Positions 1 through 10,100 of a stretch of DNA of 64,000 bases are shown piece by piece. The notes below the pieces were generated by a model, which was not told where the DNA came from, did not search any database, and was given only the letters and a program-made list of their open reading frames with translations. Source of the DNA: Anaerostipes sp. Its GTDB lineage: Bacteria > Bacillota > Clostridia > Lachnospirales > Lachnospiraceae. The stretch covers positions 1 to 64,000 of the forward strand of contig JAQVEG010000006.1 of NCBI GenBank assembly GCA_028697725.1, given 5' to 3'. Position numbers and translations under genes: made by a program. Numbering within the stretch: the stretch's first letter is position 1; each line of letters starts with the position of its first letter.

Positions 1-125
1 ACTTTGCTATGCGCTTCCTTCATCTATGTCATTACTGACACCAACTTGCGCTCCGCTACACTTGGCGGTAAATACCCGTGATTAGACTTTCACTGACTAG
101 ATTAGTGCCATGCTTGGCACACTTA

Positions 126-164
126 TAAAAAGCCGTATATACATATTGTATACACAGCTTTTTT
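126..164 (-). terminator. Rho-independent terminator downstream of ilvN
   Basis: Inverted repeat on minus strand AAAAGCtGTGTATAC-aatat-GTATATACgGCTTTTT, ending in a T tract just after the ilvN stop. Confidence 0.75.
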
Positions 165-165
165 G

Positions 166-663
166 TCATCGATCCTGCATACTGATGGAGTCAATTGCAA
201 CACTTCCACCACGTACAACTTCAATATTAGTAAAACGGCTTTTAAATACATTCAAAATTGAATTATTCTTTGCTTCTGTACGAATTGCTTCAATTAGAAC
301 GCTGTCCTTCCCCATATCTTTTACTAAGAATCGGAAAACTTCTGCCATTTGAAAAATTTCATTTTTATCTCGCTGAGTACAGCTTTTAACCTTGATGAAC
401 ATAATTTCTTTCATGCGAATTGACATGGTTGTATAATCAATTACTTTAATTACTTCTACGCTGCGGTTTAACTGCTTTTTAATCTGTTCAAAGGTTGCAT
501 CATCACTCTCAACTGCAATTGTCATTCTTGATACAGTCTCATCCTCTGTAGGCCCTACTGTTAAGCTTTGAAGATTGTATGATTTTCCTGAAAATAAACC
601 TGAAATTTTTGCTAATACACCAACTCGATTTTCTACATATAAAGATAACCATCTTTTTTCCAT
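166..663 (-). CDS. ilvN: Acetolactate synthase small (regulatory) subunit
   Basis: 165 aa; ACT-domain start KRWLSLYVENRVGVLAKISGLFSGKSYNLQSLTVG; directly follows ilvB. Confidence 0.95.
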   Translation of the reverse strand: MEKRWLSLYVENRVGVLAKISGLFSGKSYNLQSLTVGPTEDETVSRMTIAVESDDATFEQIKKQLNRSVEVIKVIDYTTMSIRMKEIMFIKVKSCTQRDKNEIFQMAEVFRFLVKDMGKDSVLIEAIRTEAKNNSILNVFKSRFTNIEVVRGGSVAIDSISMQDR

Positions 664-664
664 T

Positions 665-2419
665 TTATTTTCTCCTTTCTTCTCTGCTCATGATTAAATC
701 AGTAAGGGAACCGCCGCCTTTTACCATTGGCATAACAAGCTCTTCCCGGTCAATTATAAATTCAATTAATGTTGGACCATCTTTTTTTGCTTTTGCCTGG
801 TCAAATGCAGCCTTGATTTCTTCTTTCTTCGTTACTCGTATTCCCTGGGCTCCATAACTCTCTGCTAATTTTATAAAGTCAGGTGTATATGGTGGACAAG
901 TTATACGGTCTGCTTTCCCACAAAAATGTTCACATTCTTTTCTTCTCATCAAACAGGTTCCACCATATCTCTTTTGATAAAATAAATCCTGCCATTGACG
1001 AACCATTCCTAAATATCCATTATTCAAAACACACAAAACAACTGGCAATTCCTGAATGACTGCAGTTGCCATCTCCTGAATATTCATTTGCACTCCGCCA
1101 TCTCCACAGATTGCAACAACTTCGCGGTCAGGATTTCCTATTTGAGCTCCAAGTGCCGCTGGAAAACCATATCCCATGGTGCCTAGTCCCCCTGATGTTA
1201 AGAACTGGCTTTTCCCCCATAATTCAACGAACTGTGTTGCCCACATTTGATTTTGACCTACATCTGTCACAACAATTGATTCTTTGAAGTTCTCATTGAT
1301 AGCTTCGATAATTTCCTGTGGATTCAATTCATTTGTTTCTTCCATCTTGATTGGATGTTTTGCTTTCCAAGCATCCATCATGTCAAGCCATTTTGATGTA
1401 TCCACTGCTGGATGTTCTTCTGCCACTTTAATTAATTCAACAATCGCTTCCTTGGCATCTGCAACAATTGGAATATCAACCGTTACATTTTTAGAAATAG
1501 ATGCTGTATCAATATCAATATGTATAATCTTTGCATGAGGAGCAAAAGTTCCAAGTTTTCCAGTAATTCTGTCATTAAATCTTGTTCCAATTGAAAATAA
1601 TACATCACAATTTGTTACTGCTTCGTTGGCAGCGTAACTTCCATGCATCCCTATATTCCCATAGTATAAAGGATGATTTGTTGGAAGAACACCCCTTCCC
1701 ATAATCGTAGTAATCACTGGCACTCTTACAAGTTCCGCTAATTTTACCATCTCTTGATGTGCATTGGCAATCTTGGTACCACCACCGATTAAGAATAATG
1801 GTTTTTTTGCTTTTAATAGAGTCCGCATGGCTCTACGTACTTGCGGAATATGAACCTTAGTATTTGGTTTGTATCCTCGAATATTTACTTCTTCTGGATA
1901 AATATCACTTCCAAGCTCTCCCATTACATCTTTTGGAAGGTCAATTAATACAGGACCTGGACGTCCACTTTTCGCAATGTAAAAGGCTTCTTTTATAATA
2001 CGGTTTAAGTCGCTTCTCTTACGACAGACAATCACAAACTTGGCAATATTACGTGTTACACCAACAATATCAATCTCTTGAAAACTGTCATTTCCAATGG
2101 ATGTTAATGGTACTTGTCCTGTGAAACAAACAAGGGGAACACTATCATAATTTGCTGTTGCAATTCCTGTTACTAAATTTGTTGCTCCAGGACCACTTGT
2201 AGCAATACAAACACCCACTTTTCCCGTAGATCTGGCATACCCATCTGCTGCATGAACTAAAGCCTGTTCATGACGTGGTAATACTAACTCCATCTCTTCC
2301 TGTTTATATAATTCATCAAAAATATCAATAACACAAGCTCCAGGGTATCCAAAGATTTTCTCAACCCCTTCTTTCTGCAATGCTTTTACAAGCATTTGAT
2401 TTCCCGTAATTTTTCCCAT
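665..2419 (-). CDS. ilvB: Acetolactate synthase large subunit (ThDP-dependent)
   Basis: 584 aa; GYPGACVIDIFDEL, HEQALVHAADGYAR, GDGGVQMNIQE motifs. Confidence 0.96.
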   Translation of the reverse strand: MGKITGNQMLVKALQKEGVEKIFGYPGACVIDIFDELYKQEEMELVLPRHEQALVHAADGYARSTGKVGVCIATSGPGATNLVTGIATANYDSVPLVCFTGQVPLTSIGNDSFQEIDIVGVTRNIAKFVIVCRKRSDLNRIIKEAFYIAKSGRPGPVLIDLPKDVMGELGSDIYPEEVNIRGYKPNTKVHIPQVRRAMRTLLKAKKPLFLIGGGTKIANAHQEMVKLAELVRVPVITTIMGRGVLPTNHPLYYGNIGMHGSYAANEAVTNCDVLFSIGTRFNDRITGKLGTFAPHAKIIHIDIDTASISKNVTVDIPIVADAKEAIVELIKVAEEHPAVDTSKWLDMMDAWKAKHPIKMEETNELNPQEIIEAINENFKESIVVTDVGQNQMWATQFVELWGKSQFLTSGGLGTMGYGFPAALGAQIGNPDREVVAICGDGGVQMNIQEMATAVIQELPVVLCVLNNGYLGMVRQWQDLFYQKRYGGTCLMRRKECEHFCGKADRITCPPYTPDFIKLAESYGAQGIRVTKKEEIKAAFDQAKAKKDGPTLIEFIIDREELVMPMVKGGGSLTDLIMSREERRK

Positions 2420-2439
2420 ATAGTGCTTCCTTTCTATGT

Positions 2440-3012
2440 CTACTCTTCTTTTTCTTCCAAAGCGAATATAATTTCCTCCTGTGCCTCCTGTTTAAAATCT
2501 TCCACCTGTTCTTTTTCGATTTTAGGTAAATCTTTCATAGATTCCACCCCAAAGGATCGTAAAAATTCCTCTGTAGTTCGAAATAAAATTGGTCTTCCAA
2601 TTGCATCTAGACGCCCAGCCTCTCGGATTAAATTATAATCTAATAACTTATTAATTGCATGATCGCACTTCACTCCGCGAATCGCCTCTATCTCCTGCTT
2701 CGTTACTGGCTGCTTATACGCAATAATTGACAATGTCTCTAACATAACTTCTGTTAATTTTGGTTTTTGTGGATGATTCACAATGGAAATCAGATTCTCA
2801 TAACATGTTTCCTTTGTACATAATTGATAGGACCCATCCAGCTCTAACAACTTTATTCCACTATCTTTATTATTATATTTTATCTTCAATTGTTCTATTA
2901 AATAGAGAAACAGCTCTTCCGAAATATCAAGTGCCTCTATTAATTGCTTCTTTGATACACTTGTCCCCATAGAAAAGAGAATTCCCTCTATAATAGCCTG
3001 CTTTTCTTTCAT
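2440..3012 (-). CDS. scpB: Segregation and condensation protein B
   Basis: 190 aa; LETLSIIAYKQPVTKQEIEAIRGV signature; follows scpA. Confidence 0.95.
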   Translation of the reverse strand: MKEKQAIIEGILFSMGTSVSKKQLIEALDISEELFLYLIEQLKIKYNNKDSGIKLLELDGSYQLCTKETCYENLISIVNHPQKPKLTEVMLETLSIIAYKQPVTKQEIEAIRGVKCDHAINKLLDYNLIREAGRLDAIGRPILFRTTEEFLRSFGVESMKDLPKIEKEQVEDFKQEAQEEIIFALEEKEE

Positions 3013-3020
3013 ATTATTAA

Positions 3021-3767
3021 TTACTCCAATGCTTGAATTTGAATCTCCTGCCCGATTCCTTCTTGTATAACATTTACTTTTCCAACTTTAATTAACTCCA
3101 AAATAGATAAAAAAGTAACAACAACCATCTCTTTTGATTCTTGTCCCTCTAATAACTCCCTAAAAATCAATTGTCTTTTTTGGAAAATCAAATTCTCCAC
3201 TTCAACAAGCTTGTCCTCTAAACTAATTTCTTCTCTTTTAATTTCTCCAAATTTACTTCGGATAGGATCTAACTTATCCACACGCTTTCGCATAACAAAC
3301 TGAAATACTTTCTGAAGTTCAAGAAGTGTCAAATCTCCAATGACATCTTTGGGATTCACTTCTTCCCTATACATAAGAACCTCTTCTGGCAGTCTCTTTT
3401 GTTTAAAAAATACCTTTGCCGCCTCATATTCTCGGTCTTTTAACTGCATTGATGCATACTTATAAATCTTATATTCAATTAAACGACGAACCAATTCTTC
3501 TCTTGGATCATCTTCATCTTCCTCTTCTTCAAGTTTTGGAAGCAGCATCTTCGTCTTAATCTTAAGTAAGGTTGCAGCCATCACGAGGAATTCACTCATA
3601 ACATCTAAGTCTTCTTCCTCCATAGCCTTCACATATTCCAAATACTGCTCTGTAATCTGAGAAATCGGAATGTCATAAATATCTACTTTATTCTTCTCAA
3701 TCAAGTGGAGAAGCAAGTCCAAGGGACCTTCAAACGTATTTAACTTAACTTCAATCGCCATGTTCAT
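3021..3767 (-). CDS. scpA: Segregation and condensation protein A
   Basis: 248 aa; FEGPLDLLLHLIEKNKVDIYDIPISQITEQYL signature. Confidence 0.96.
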   Translation of the reverse strand: MNMAIEVKLNTFEGPLDLLLHLIEKNKVDIYDIPISQITEQYLEYVKAMEEEDLDVMSEFLVMAATLLKIKTKMLLPKLEEEEDEDDPREELVRRLIEYKIYKYASMQLKDREYEAAKVFFKQKRLPEEVLMYREEVNPKDVIGDLTLLELQKVFQFVMRKRVDKLDPIRSKFGEIKREEISLEDKLVEVENLIFQKRQLIFRELLEGQESKEMVVVTFLSILELIKVGKVNVIQEGIGQEIQIQALE

Positions 3768-4635
3768 CCTCTGCTTTTCTTAATGTAATCAAAGAAACTT
3801 CTGGTTTATTCCATAAGCGAATCTTAATCGAATGATTTCCCAATCCACGACTTAATATCATCGTTGATTTTCCAATTGTATATTTACCGCTGTCATACTT
3901 TGGGAATAGTTGAAATTGTGGAGATATTACACCACCAATCTTAGGAATTCTTACCATTCCACCATGGTAATGTCCACTTAACACTAAATCAGCTCCCCAA
4001 TTGGCATATTGCTTAAATCCATTGGGATTGTGTGCCAATAGAATCTGAAAAAAGTCTTCTTCTGGAACCCCAATTTTATCAATAATCTGTCGCACCTGAA
4101 TCGGTGTTGTCTTAAACTTTTTGTACTGTTCAAACTCTAAATCCAATCCTGTAATACGAATTGCATCAATTCCATTGTCTAGGAATGCTCCTTCATCACT
4201 TAAATGAATCACTCCTGCTTCTTTTAATCTTGAGACGTATTCTTTATACTTCACTCCGTAAACCTCTTCCATACGGCTTAACCGAAGCTCATGATTCCCA
4301 TCTCCACAATAAATACGATATTTCTTTGATAGTTTACTCATAAATTCTAGAGTAATCTTTAAATCTTCTTCTGGTCTTCCAACAATCATATCTCCACCAA
4401 CAACAATAACGTCTGGATGTGCATCATCAATCAATTGATGAAGTCGTTCATTCTCAAAACCAAATTCATTGCTATGAAGATCTGTTAAAAATATAATCTT
4501 AAATCCATCAAATGCTTCTGGCAGCTTGCTGGAAACAACATCATATGACTCTAGTTCCAAACTTTGATTCTCTCGAATGCTTAAAATAACAACCGCCAAA
4601 AGAATCAGTAGTAGTATTATAATTATATAAATCAT
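3751..4635 (-). CDS. Metallophosphoesterase (YkuE-like), N-terminal membrane anchor
   Basis: 294 aa; FLTDLHSNEFG, GGDMIVGR, GDGNHE, SGHYHGG metallophosphoesterase motifs; N-terminal hydrophobic helix. Confidence 0.9.
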   Translation of the reverse strand: MIYIIIILLLILLAVVILSIRENQSLELESYDVVSSKLPEAFDGFKIIFLTDLHSNEFGFENERLHQLIDDAHPDVIVVGGDMIVGRPEEDLKITLEFMSKLSKKYRIYCGDGNHELRLSRMEEVYGVKYKEYVSRLKEAGVIHLSDEGAFLDNGIDAIRITGLDLEFEQYKKFKTTPIQVRQIIDKIGVPEEDFFQILLAHNPNGFKQYANWGADLVLSGHYHGGMVRIPKIGGVISPQFQLFPKYDSGKYTIGKSTMILSRGLGNHSIKIRLWNKPEVSLITLRKAEDEHGD

Positions 4636-4687
4636 ATAAACTCGCTTTCTAATACATATATACTTATATATTCTACTAAAATTCTAT

Positions 4688-4731
4688 AAAAAAAGCAAGG
4701 ACTATGGTCTTACTTTGACCATGGTCCCTGC
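4688..4731 (-). terminator. Rho-independent terminator of the glucitol/sorbitol operon
   Basis: GCAGGGACCATGGTC-aaagtaa-GACCATAGTCCTTGC-TTTTTTT on minus strand. Confidence 0.9.
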
Positions 4732-4756
4732 TTCTAACTTGAAAGTAAAGAAAGAC

Positions 4757-5110
4757 TTATTCAACAATCTTGATTGTGCTTCCTACTTTAAGTTGTGGTA
4801 ATTCAGCTTTTTCTACACAAATTGATCCTGGCAGACATTCTCCACTTCCGTTGAAAGAATATGTAACATGTCCTAGATTATGTAGGTTTTCCTGTGCAAC
4901 GTCTCCAACTTGAACAATTTTATGTTCTTCTCCGTCGATTACAAGCTTGCATCCAGCCTTCAATTCTCCTTCTACTGGATTTAAATCTACAATGTAACAA
5001 AAATCCTTTAGTGTCTCTGGTGCTTGATTTCCAAATGATACAAAAATTCCTTCTCCAGCAAATGCATTGACATCTGCTCCCATTCCTTTTACTGTTGTTT
5101 GATAAATCAT
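4757..5110 (-). CDS. srlB: PTS glucitol/sorbitol transporter subunit IIA
   Basis: 117 aa; IIA-Gut fold residues (NLGHVTYSFNG); clustered with EIIBC, EIIC and GutM. Confidence 0.92.
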   Translation of the reverse strand: MIYQTTVKGMGADVNAFAGEGIFVSFGNQAPETLKDFCYIVDLNPVEGELKAGCKLVIDGEEHKIVQVGDVAQENLHNLGHVTYSFNGSGECLPGSICVEKAELPQLKVGSTIKIVE

Positions 5111-5135
5111 GTCTTTCTTTCCTTTCTTTCTTTAA

Positions 5136-6152
5136 CTATTTGCTATATAATCCTGCACTAGCAGCAAATGCAACTAATACTCGAGGGATAGCAATAATGA
5201 ATCGTGAGTATAATACAGATGGTACACCAACTTCTACCGTTTCTGGTTCTGCGTCTGCAAGTCCAAGTCCAACTGGGATAAAGTCACATGCACATTGAGC
5301 ATTGATTGCAAATAATGCAGGTAATGCTAAAGATGGTGCAATGTTTCCTTTTCCAATTTCAACACCGATTAATGTACCGATAATTTGAGCAATAACAGCT
5401 CCTGGTCCTAATAAACAAGATAATACTGGAATCGCACAGATAAACGATAAAATAACAAGTCCAATAATATTTCCACAAAGTGGTTTTAATAATGCTGCAA
5501 ACCAGTTACCAAATCCAGATCCTTGGATAATACCAATTAATAATGCTACGAATCCCATGAATGGTAAAATTGTGTGCAATACTGTGTTTACTGATTCTTT
5601 TGCAGCTGCGTTAAATGTAGCTACAACTTTACCAGCTCCCATACCAAATTTTTGAATAAAGCTTGACTTTGATGTTTCTCCTAATGTTTCAGAAACTTTC
5701 TTATCTGAGCTATATTTAAATTCTCTTTCTGGTTTTGCCTCTTCTTTTGCCTCAGAAGCAATTGGTGCTGTACTTCCATCAGCTGCTTCAATTTGGTTCA
5801 TTCCAACACCAGATACATAAATATCTTCTGTGATGTATTTTGCCATTGGTCCAGATTTTCCTACTGGATTTACATTGATTGTAGGAATTCTCTTTTGTGG
5901 ATAAATTCCACATCGAAGAGTTCCACCACAGTCAATAATTACCAAGAAGATTTCTTCTTCAGGTACTGCTGTTTTAAATCCATTGACAGCACGACATCCT
6001 GTTAAATCAACAATCTTCTGAACAATATCTGGCTCAGCTCCACCGCCTGTTATAAATAATAATACATCTTTTCCATCTTTTGGGCAAACTGTTAATGGTC
6101 CACCAAATCCGCCACTACCTTTTTTTATTGTAATTGAATTATATTCTGCCAT
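5136..6152 (-). CDS. srlE: PTS glucitol/sorbitol transporter subunit IIB
   Basis: 338 aa; [17 protein letters not shown]...[17 protein letters not shown] and the C-terminal membrane domain typical of SrlE. Confidence 0.93.
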   Translation of the reverse strand: MAEYNSITIKKGSGGFGGPLTVCPKDGKDVLLFITGGGAEPDIVQKIVDLTGCRAVNGFKTAVPEEEIFLVIIDCGGTLRCGIYPQKRIPTINVNPVGKSGPMAKYITEDIYVSGVGMNQIEAADGSTAPIASEAKEEAKPEREFKYSSDKKVSETLGETSKSSFIQKFGMGAGKVVATFNAAAKESVNTVLHTILPFMGFVALLIGIIQGSGFGNWFAALLKPLCGNIIGLVILSFICAIPVLSCLLGPGAVIAQIIGTLIGVEIGKGNIAPSLALPALFAINAQCACDFIPVGLGLADAEPETVEVGVPSVLYSRFIIAIPRVLVAFAASAGLYSK

Positions 6153-6171
6153 TTTTTAATCCTCCTAATTC

Positions 6172-6714
6172 TTAGTCCAACTCATTACTTAGTTCGATTC
6201 CTTGTTGTTTCATAACCATCTTCGTTGTAAAGTCTGTAACCCATCCTGCGAAGAAGTTCATAACTAAACCAACTAATAAATAACGCATGGCTAAGTCTGT
6301 CTGATCTAATCCTAATGTTTGAATTCCTGCTGCAATTCCCATGTAAATAAAGATTTCACCTGGGTTAATATGTGGAAAAATACCACTATTTGTATGGCAA
6401 TGGAATGATGCTGACGCATAATAACTTGGTTTCATTCTTTCTGGTAAGAATTTACCCATTGAAAGCGCCATTGGATTTCCTAGCATAAATGCTGAAAGGA
6501 ATGGCAATAATCCATATGCTAAAATCACGTTTCCTGAGCATACTTTTGCAAATTTATCAATTCTTTCTTGTCCCACAAGGGCAATAATTGTGTTCATTAA
6601 AATAAGTAATAATAATACTTTTGGTACAATACTAGTAACCCAACCTGTAAATGTTGAAGCACCTGTATCAAATAATCCCATAAATCCTGATGCGAATTTT
6701 ACTATAATCTTCAT
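6172..6714 (-). CDS. srlA: PTS glucitol/sorbitol transporter subunit IIC
   Basis: 180 aa; integral membrane protein, ASFHCHTNSGIFPHINPGE motif of SrlA. Confidence 0.93.
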   Translation of the reverse strand: MKIIVKFASGFMGLFDTGASTFTGWVTSIVPKVLLLLILMNTIIALVGQERIDKFAKVCSGNVILAYGLLPFLSAFMLGNPMALSMGKFLPERMKPSYYASASFHCHTNSGIFPHINPGEIFIYMGIAAGIQTLGLDQTDLAMRYLLVGLVMNFFAGWVTDFTTKMVMKQQGIELSNELD

Positions 6715-6729
6715 ATATGTTCTCCTTTT

Positions 6730-7191
6730 CTAACTGCAAGTTTTCTTTGTGTTTCCTTTTCCATAAACCACATTTGCAATACGGGTTAACAGTCCTGGTT
6801 TTTCCACAATCTCTCCACCACTCATGGCGGTGTTGTAATTAGAGGATGCATTAACAACAGCTCTTTGTTTTGGCACTCCAATTCCTGCACAATCTTCTTT
6901 TGTAAGAGAACCAACAAATCTTCCATTAAATTGGTCAAACTCTTTGAATTTTGCTAGAAATGTCACACCTTCCATACAGCTTCCTGTTATGATTATTCCA
7001 TTTTCATCAACTGCAAACATAGCAATGCATCCAGCATAAATAATACCTTTGCTTTTTCCAATGGCAACTCGTCCCATTTTTCTAAGTTTTGTGTAGAATG
7101 CATTGAAACTTCTCATTTGATACATTGAAAATACAAATTGCAATAGGAAAGCTGCTAATAATGTTCCTGCAATTAATAAATAATATGTCAT
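6730..7191 (-). CDS. gutM: Glucitol operon activator GutM/SrlM family
   Basis: 153 aa; N-terminal TM, QMRSFNAFYTKLRKMGRVAIGKSKG. Confidence 0.88.
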   Translation of the reverse strand: MTYYLLIAGTLLAAFLLQFVFSMYQMRSFNAFYTKLRKMGRVAIGKSKGIIYAGCIAMFAVDENGIIITGSCMEGVTFLAKFKEFDQFNGRFVGSLTKEDCAGIGVPKQRAVVNASSNYNTAMSGGEIVEKPGLLTRIANVVYGKGNTKKTCS

Positions 7192-7208
7192 AATTTCCTC
7201 CTTTATAT

Positions 7209-9128
7209 TTATCTAAAAATATTATTTTCCTCTGAAAAATAAATCAACAAGTCTCGGTAACTATCAATATCTCTAAGCTTTTCAACCACGTCTGGTCGAT
7301 TGGCAATAGAAAGCACATCATCATACAATTGTACTAATATAGAATCATCTTGTAAGGATTCTGGAATTCCTAAAATGATAATCAGCTTAACCCCTTCGCC
7401 ATTACTGTTTTCTGTCTTCTTATATATTCCAAGTCCAAGGCAGAGGTTTTGTTTGGTAGTTGTTGTGTGAGGAAATGCAATATTTTCATCAAATATCATC
7501 GTTGACTCTTCTTCTCTTTTGAGAAGTCGATTTGTAAAATCTTGATCTAAATATCCTTTTTCCACCATGTCATCTGACATTACAATCATGTTCTCCTCAT
7601 ATGAAAGTTCTGAATCTAAAATATAGAATCTGTCTTCATCAATCATATTTAAAAACAATGAATCAAGGCCTTGGCGAACAGGAATATTCATTTCCTTTAG
7701 ATATTTCACACTTAAAATCTTACTTTTCAATAATTGTTTATCAAAAACCTCATCTGTATAAATTACAGGAATTGAAGTTTGAATCTTTGACTTATTTGTT
7801 GTGATGATAAAGTCAAATCGTTCATCATCGGGTACTTTAAAATGCTCGTCATAGTAATACTTTACAATTGGCTCTATTTCAAATATGTTTTTCACTTGAT
7901 TTGCAATCAAGCGGCCAATGATTTTACCTGATCCACAGACAATTGCAATTTTACAAGGTCTTTGCTCTTTGGTTTGTTCGATTAAGAACACTCCAAAATA
8001 TGCTGCCAAAAATCCCATCTCGTCTTTTGAAACCTGAATTTCACATGTCTTTTCAATCACTTCTTTTGCAATTTGAGCCATCTTATAGGCTAAGGAATAT
8101 TCATCTTTTATATCATCCACAATTTCATTCCGTATATGAATTCCATAGTTCAAACGATTAATCATAAAAAATACATGATATACAAAATCATCGAACAATT
8201 CATTTACAATCACATCGACTCCTAGTTCATCTTTGATTCGATTTAATATTTCAATAATCAAATCCGCTGCATCCTCAGAAATCGTTATATAATTTTCAAT
8301 TCCCTTAATATTTGCCGGTGTTCTCATACCCACTAACGGCAGACATAAATATATTTTTTCATATTTAGGAACCAAAATTCCTGTGAGATTTTCAATGTCT
8401 AATGATAATTTATATACAATTTTATAGATTGGATTGCCTTCAAGTCTTAGATATTTTTCTCCTAATTCCTTGATGTAATGTTTATTTTGCAGGCGGTCAA
8501 TCATAATAACAAACGACCGATAAAATAATCCAAAACCTAAGGCATCCAATGAATATTCTTCTTGCATTTTATAAAGCACTCTTCGTAACTTTGCACCAAG
8601 TGGAAAGTTTAAATAAATTTGTTCGTAGACGTTCTCAAGAAGATAAAATCTTATATTCAATTCATCTCCATCTAATGTCAATCCCGTATTCGCTCTTCCT
8701 ACGATATCCAAATCATATTTTCTAATGGACTCACGAAGTTTTTTCAAGTCACTGTTTGTTGTAGTTCTTCCAACTTTCATCTCTTCCGCTAAATCATCAA
8801 TCAAGTACGGATGTTTTGCATCCATAAGCTGCCAAAATATATAAGCCATACGCGTCTGAGGTGAGTTAAAATACTCCTCTTGCTGGTAAATTCTATCTCG
8901 TATTTCTTCGTAACCTGTTTGGTTAAAGACAATTAGTTTATAATCACTTTTTTTGTTACTAATCACAGCATAGCCACCCATTAAACAATTTAATTCTTTA
9001 ACATCATTACGAATGGTCTTAGAGGAAACATTGATCCGTTCCGCAATTTTTTCAACATCACAAATTCGCTGATTCTCAAGACTCCGCAGTATCATTGCCA
9101 TTCTGTTCTCTTCACTAAAAAGCTTCAT
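7209..9128 (-). CDS. BglG/GutR-type PRD transcriptional regulator with PTS EIIA-like domain
   Basis: 639 aa; N-terminal HTH domains, PRD segments, C-terminal DENIAFPHTTT EIIA-like motif. Confidence 0.9.
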   Translation of the reverse strand: MKLFSEENRMAMILRSLENQRICDVEKIAERINVSSKTIRNDVKELNCLMGGYAVISNKKSDYKLIVFNQTGYEEIRDRIYQQEEYFNSPQTRMAYIFWQLMDAKHPYLIDDLAEEMKVGRTTTNSDLKKLRESIRKYDLDIVGRANTGLTLDGDELNIRFYLLENVYEQIYLNFPLGAKLRRVLYKMQEEYSLDALGFGLFYRSFVIMIDRLQNKHYIKELGEKYLRLEGNPIYKIVYKLSLDIENLTGILVPKYEKIYLCLPLVGMRTPANIKGIENYITISEDAADLIIEILNRIKDELGVDVIVNELFDDFVYHVFFMINRLNYGIHIRNEIVDDIKDEYSLAYKMAQIAKEVIEKTCEIQVSKDEMGFLAAYFGVFLIEQTKEQRPCKIAIVCGSGKIIGRLIANQVKNIFEIEPIVKYYYDEHFKVPDDERFDFIITTNKSKIQTSIPVIYTDEVFDKQLLKSKILSVKYLKEMNIPVRQGLDSLFLNMIDEDRFYILDSELSYEENMIVMSDDMVEKGYLDQDFTNRLLKREEESTMIFDENIAFPHTTTTKQNLCLGLGIYKKTENSNGEGVKLIIILGIPESLQDDSILVQLYDDVLSIANRPDVVEKLRDIDSYRDLLIYFSEENNIFR

Positions 9129-9133
9129 ATATT

Positions 9134-9949
9134 CTATCCTCTTGTTTTACCACCAGCTACATTCACTGTAATTCCATGTACATAAGATGCTCTCTTACTT
9201 CCAAGGAATACACACATGTCTCCTACTTCTGATAATTTACCAGATCTTCCAAGTGGTGTGGTTGAAGTCTTGCTGTATCCAGCTCTTAGATCATCCACTG
9301 TAATTCCTCTTGTGTATGCTAAGGCTGATTCATATGCTAATGTTCTAAGTCCTGTTGCTTCCATAATTCCTGGTGCAACTCCTACAACTCTGACTCCTTG
9401 TTTTCCTAGTTCCTTTGCCCATGATCTTGTCAATGAATTCACTGCATTCTTTGTTGCAGCATATACACTTTGACCTTCTGATCCTTCTAATCCACTTTCA
9501 GATGACATGTTAATAATAACACCTTCACCTTTTTCTACTAGGACTCTTCCTACTGCCTGAGCAGCGAAGAACACTCCTTTTAAGTTTACATTGCAAACCT
9601 TATCCCATACTTGTTCATCAAGTTCGTATTGACCCTTTGGATCTTTCTTATCTACAAGTAATCTTGGAATGTTAATCCCTGCATTATTTACTAGTACATC
9701 TACGGTTCCAAATGTTGCAACGGTTTCTTGTACCATTGCCTCAACTTGTGCTGCATTTGTAACATCTGTCTTTACATAGTGAAATTTTCCGCATTCTTCG
9801 TTCATCTCTGGTGCTTCTGGTGCCATATCTGAAACAACTACGTTTGCTCCAGCATCCAAATACCCTTGGGCAACTGCCTTCCCGATTCCAGATGCTCCAC
9901 CTGTTACAATTACTGTTTTTCCTTCAAGTTCTAGCCATGAATTACTCAT
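9134..9949 (-). CDS. SDR-family sorbitol-6-phosphate 2-dehydrogenase
   Basis: 271 aa; TGGASGIGKAVA cofactor motif, YAATKNA catalytic motif; first gene of the sorbitol PTS operon. Confidence 0.9.
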   Translation of the reverse strand: MSNSWLELEGKTVIVTGGASGIGKAVAQGYLDAGANVVVSDMAPEAPEMNEECGKFHYVKTDVTNAAQVEAMVQETVATFGTVDVLVNNAGINIPRLLVDKKDPKGQYELDEQVWDKVCNVNLKGVFFAAQAVGRVLVEKGEGVIINMSSESGLEGSEGQSVYAATKNAVNSLTRSWAKELGKQGVRVVGVAPGIMEATGLRTLAYESALAYTRGITVDDLRAGYSKTSTTPLGRSGKLSEVGDMCVFLGSKRASYVHGITVNVAGGKTRG

Positions 9950-9974
9950 CTTAATTCCTCCTTAAATTTGCTTT

Positions 9975-9998
9975 CATGTTTAACATGTTTTTATTATA
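9975..9998 (-). promoter_or_regulatory. Candidate promoter -10 and operator upstream of the sorbitol operon
   Basis: TATAAT at 9993-9998 (minus) and perfect inverted repeat CATGTT-T-AACATG at 9975-9987; weak -35. Confidence 0.45.
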
Positions 9999-10100
9999 AG
10001 GGGGAAGTTATAAAAATTTAATTCTTTCTTTTTCTTCTTTTTAGAAATTCAATGTTTTAATACACTGTTTTTCTCTTCCTCGGAAAAACAGCGAATGAAT

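Noticed and set aside
10062-10091. Inverted repeat CTGTTTTTC...GAAAAACAG after dacF as a terminator or antiterminator target
   Set aside because: No U-tract on either strand and no resemblance to a known RAT sequence; AT-rich stem of uncertain meaning.
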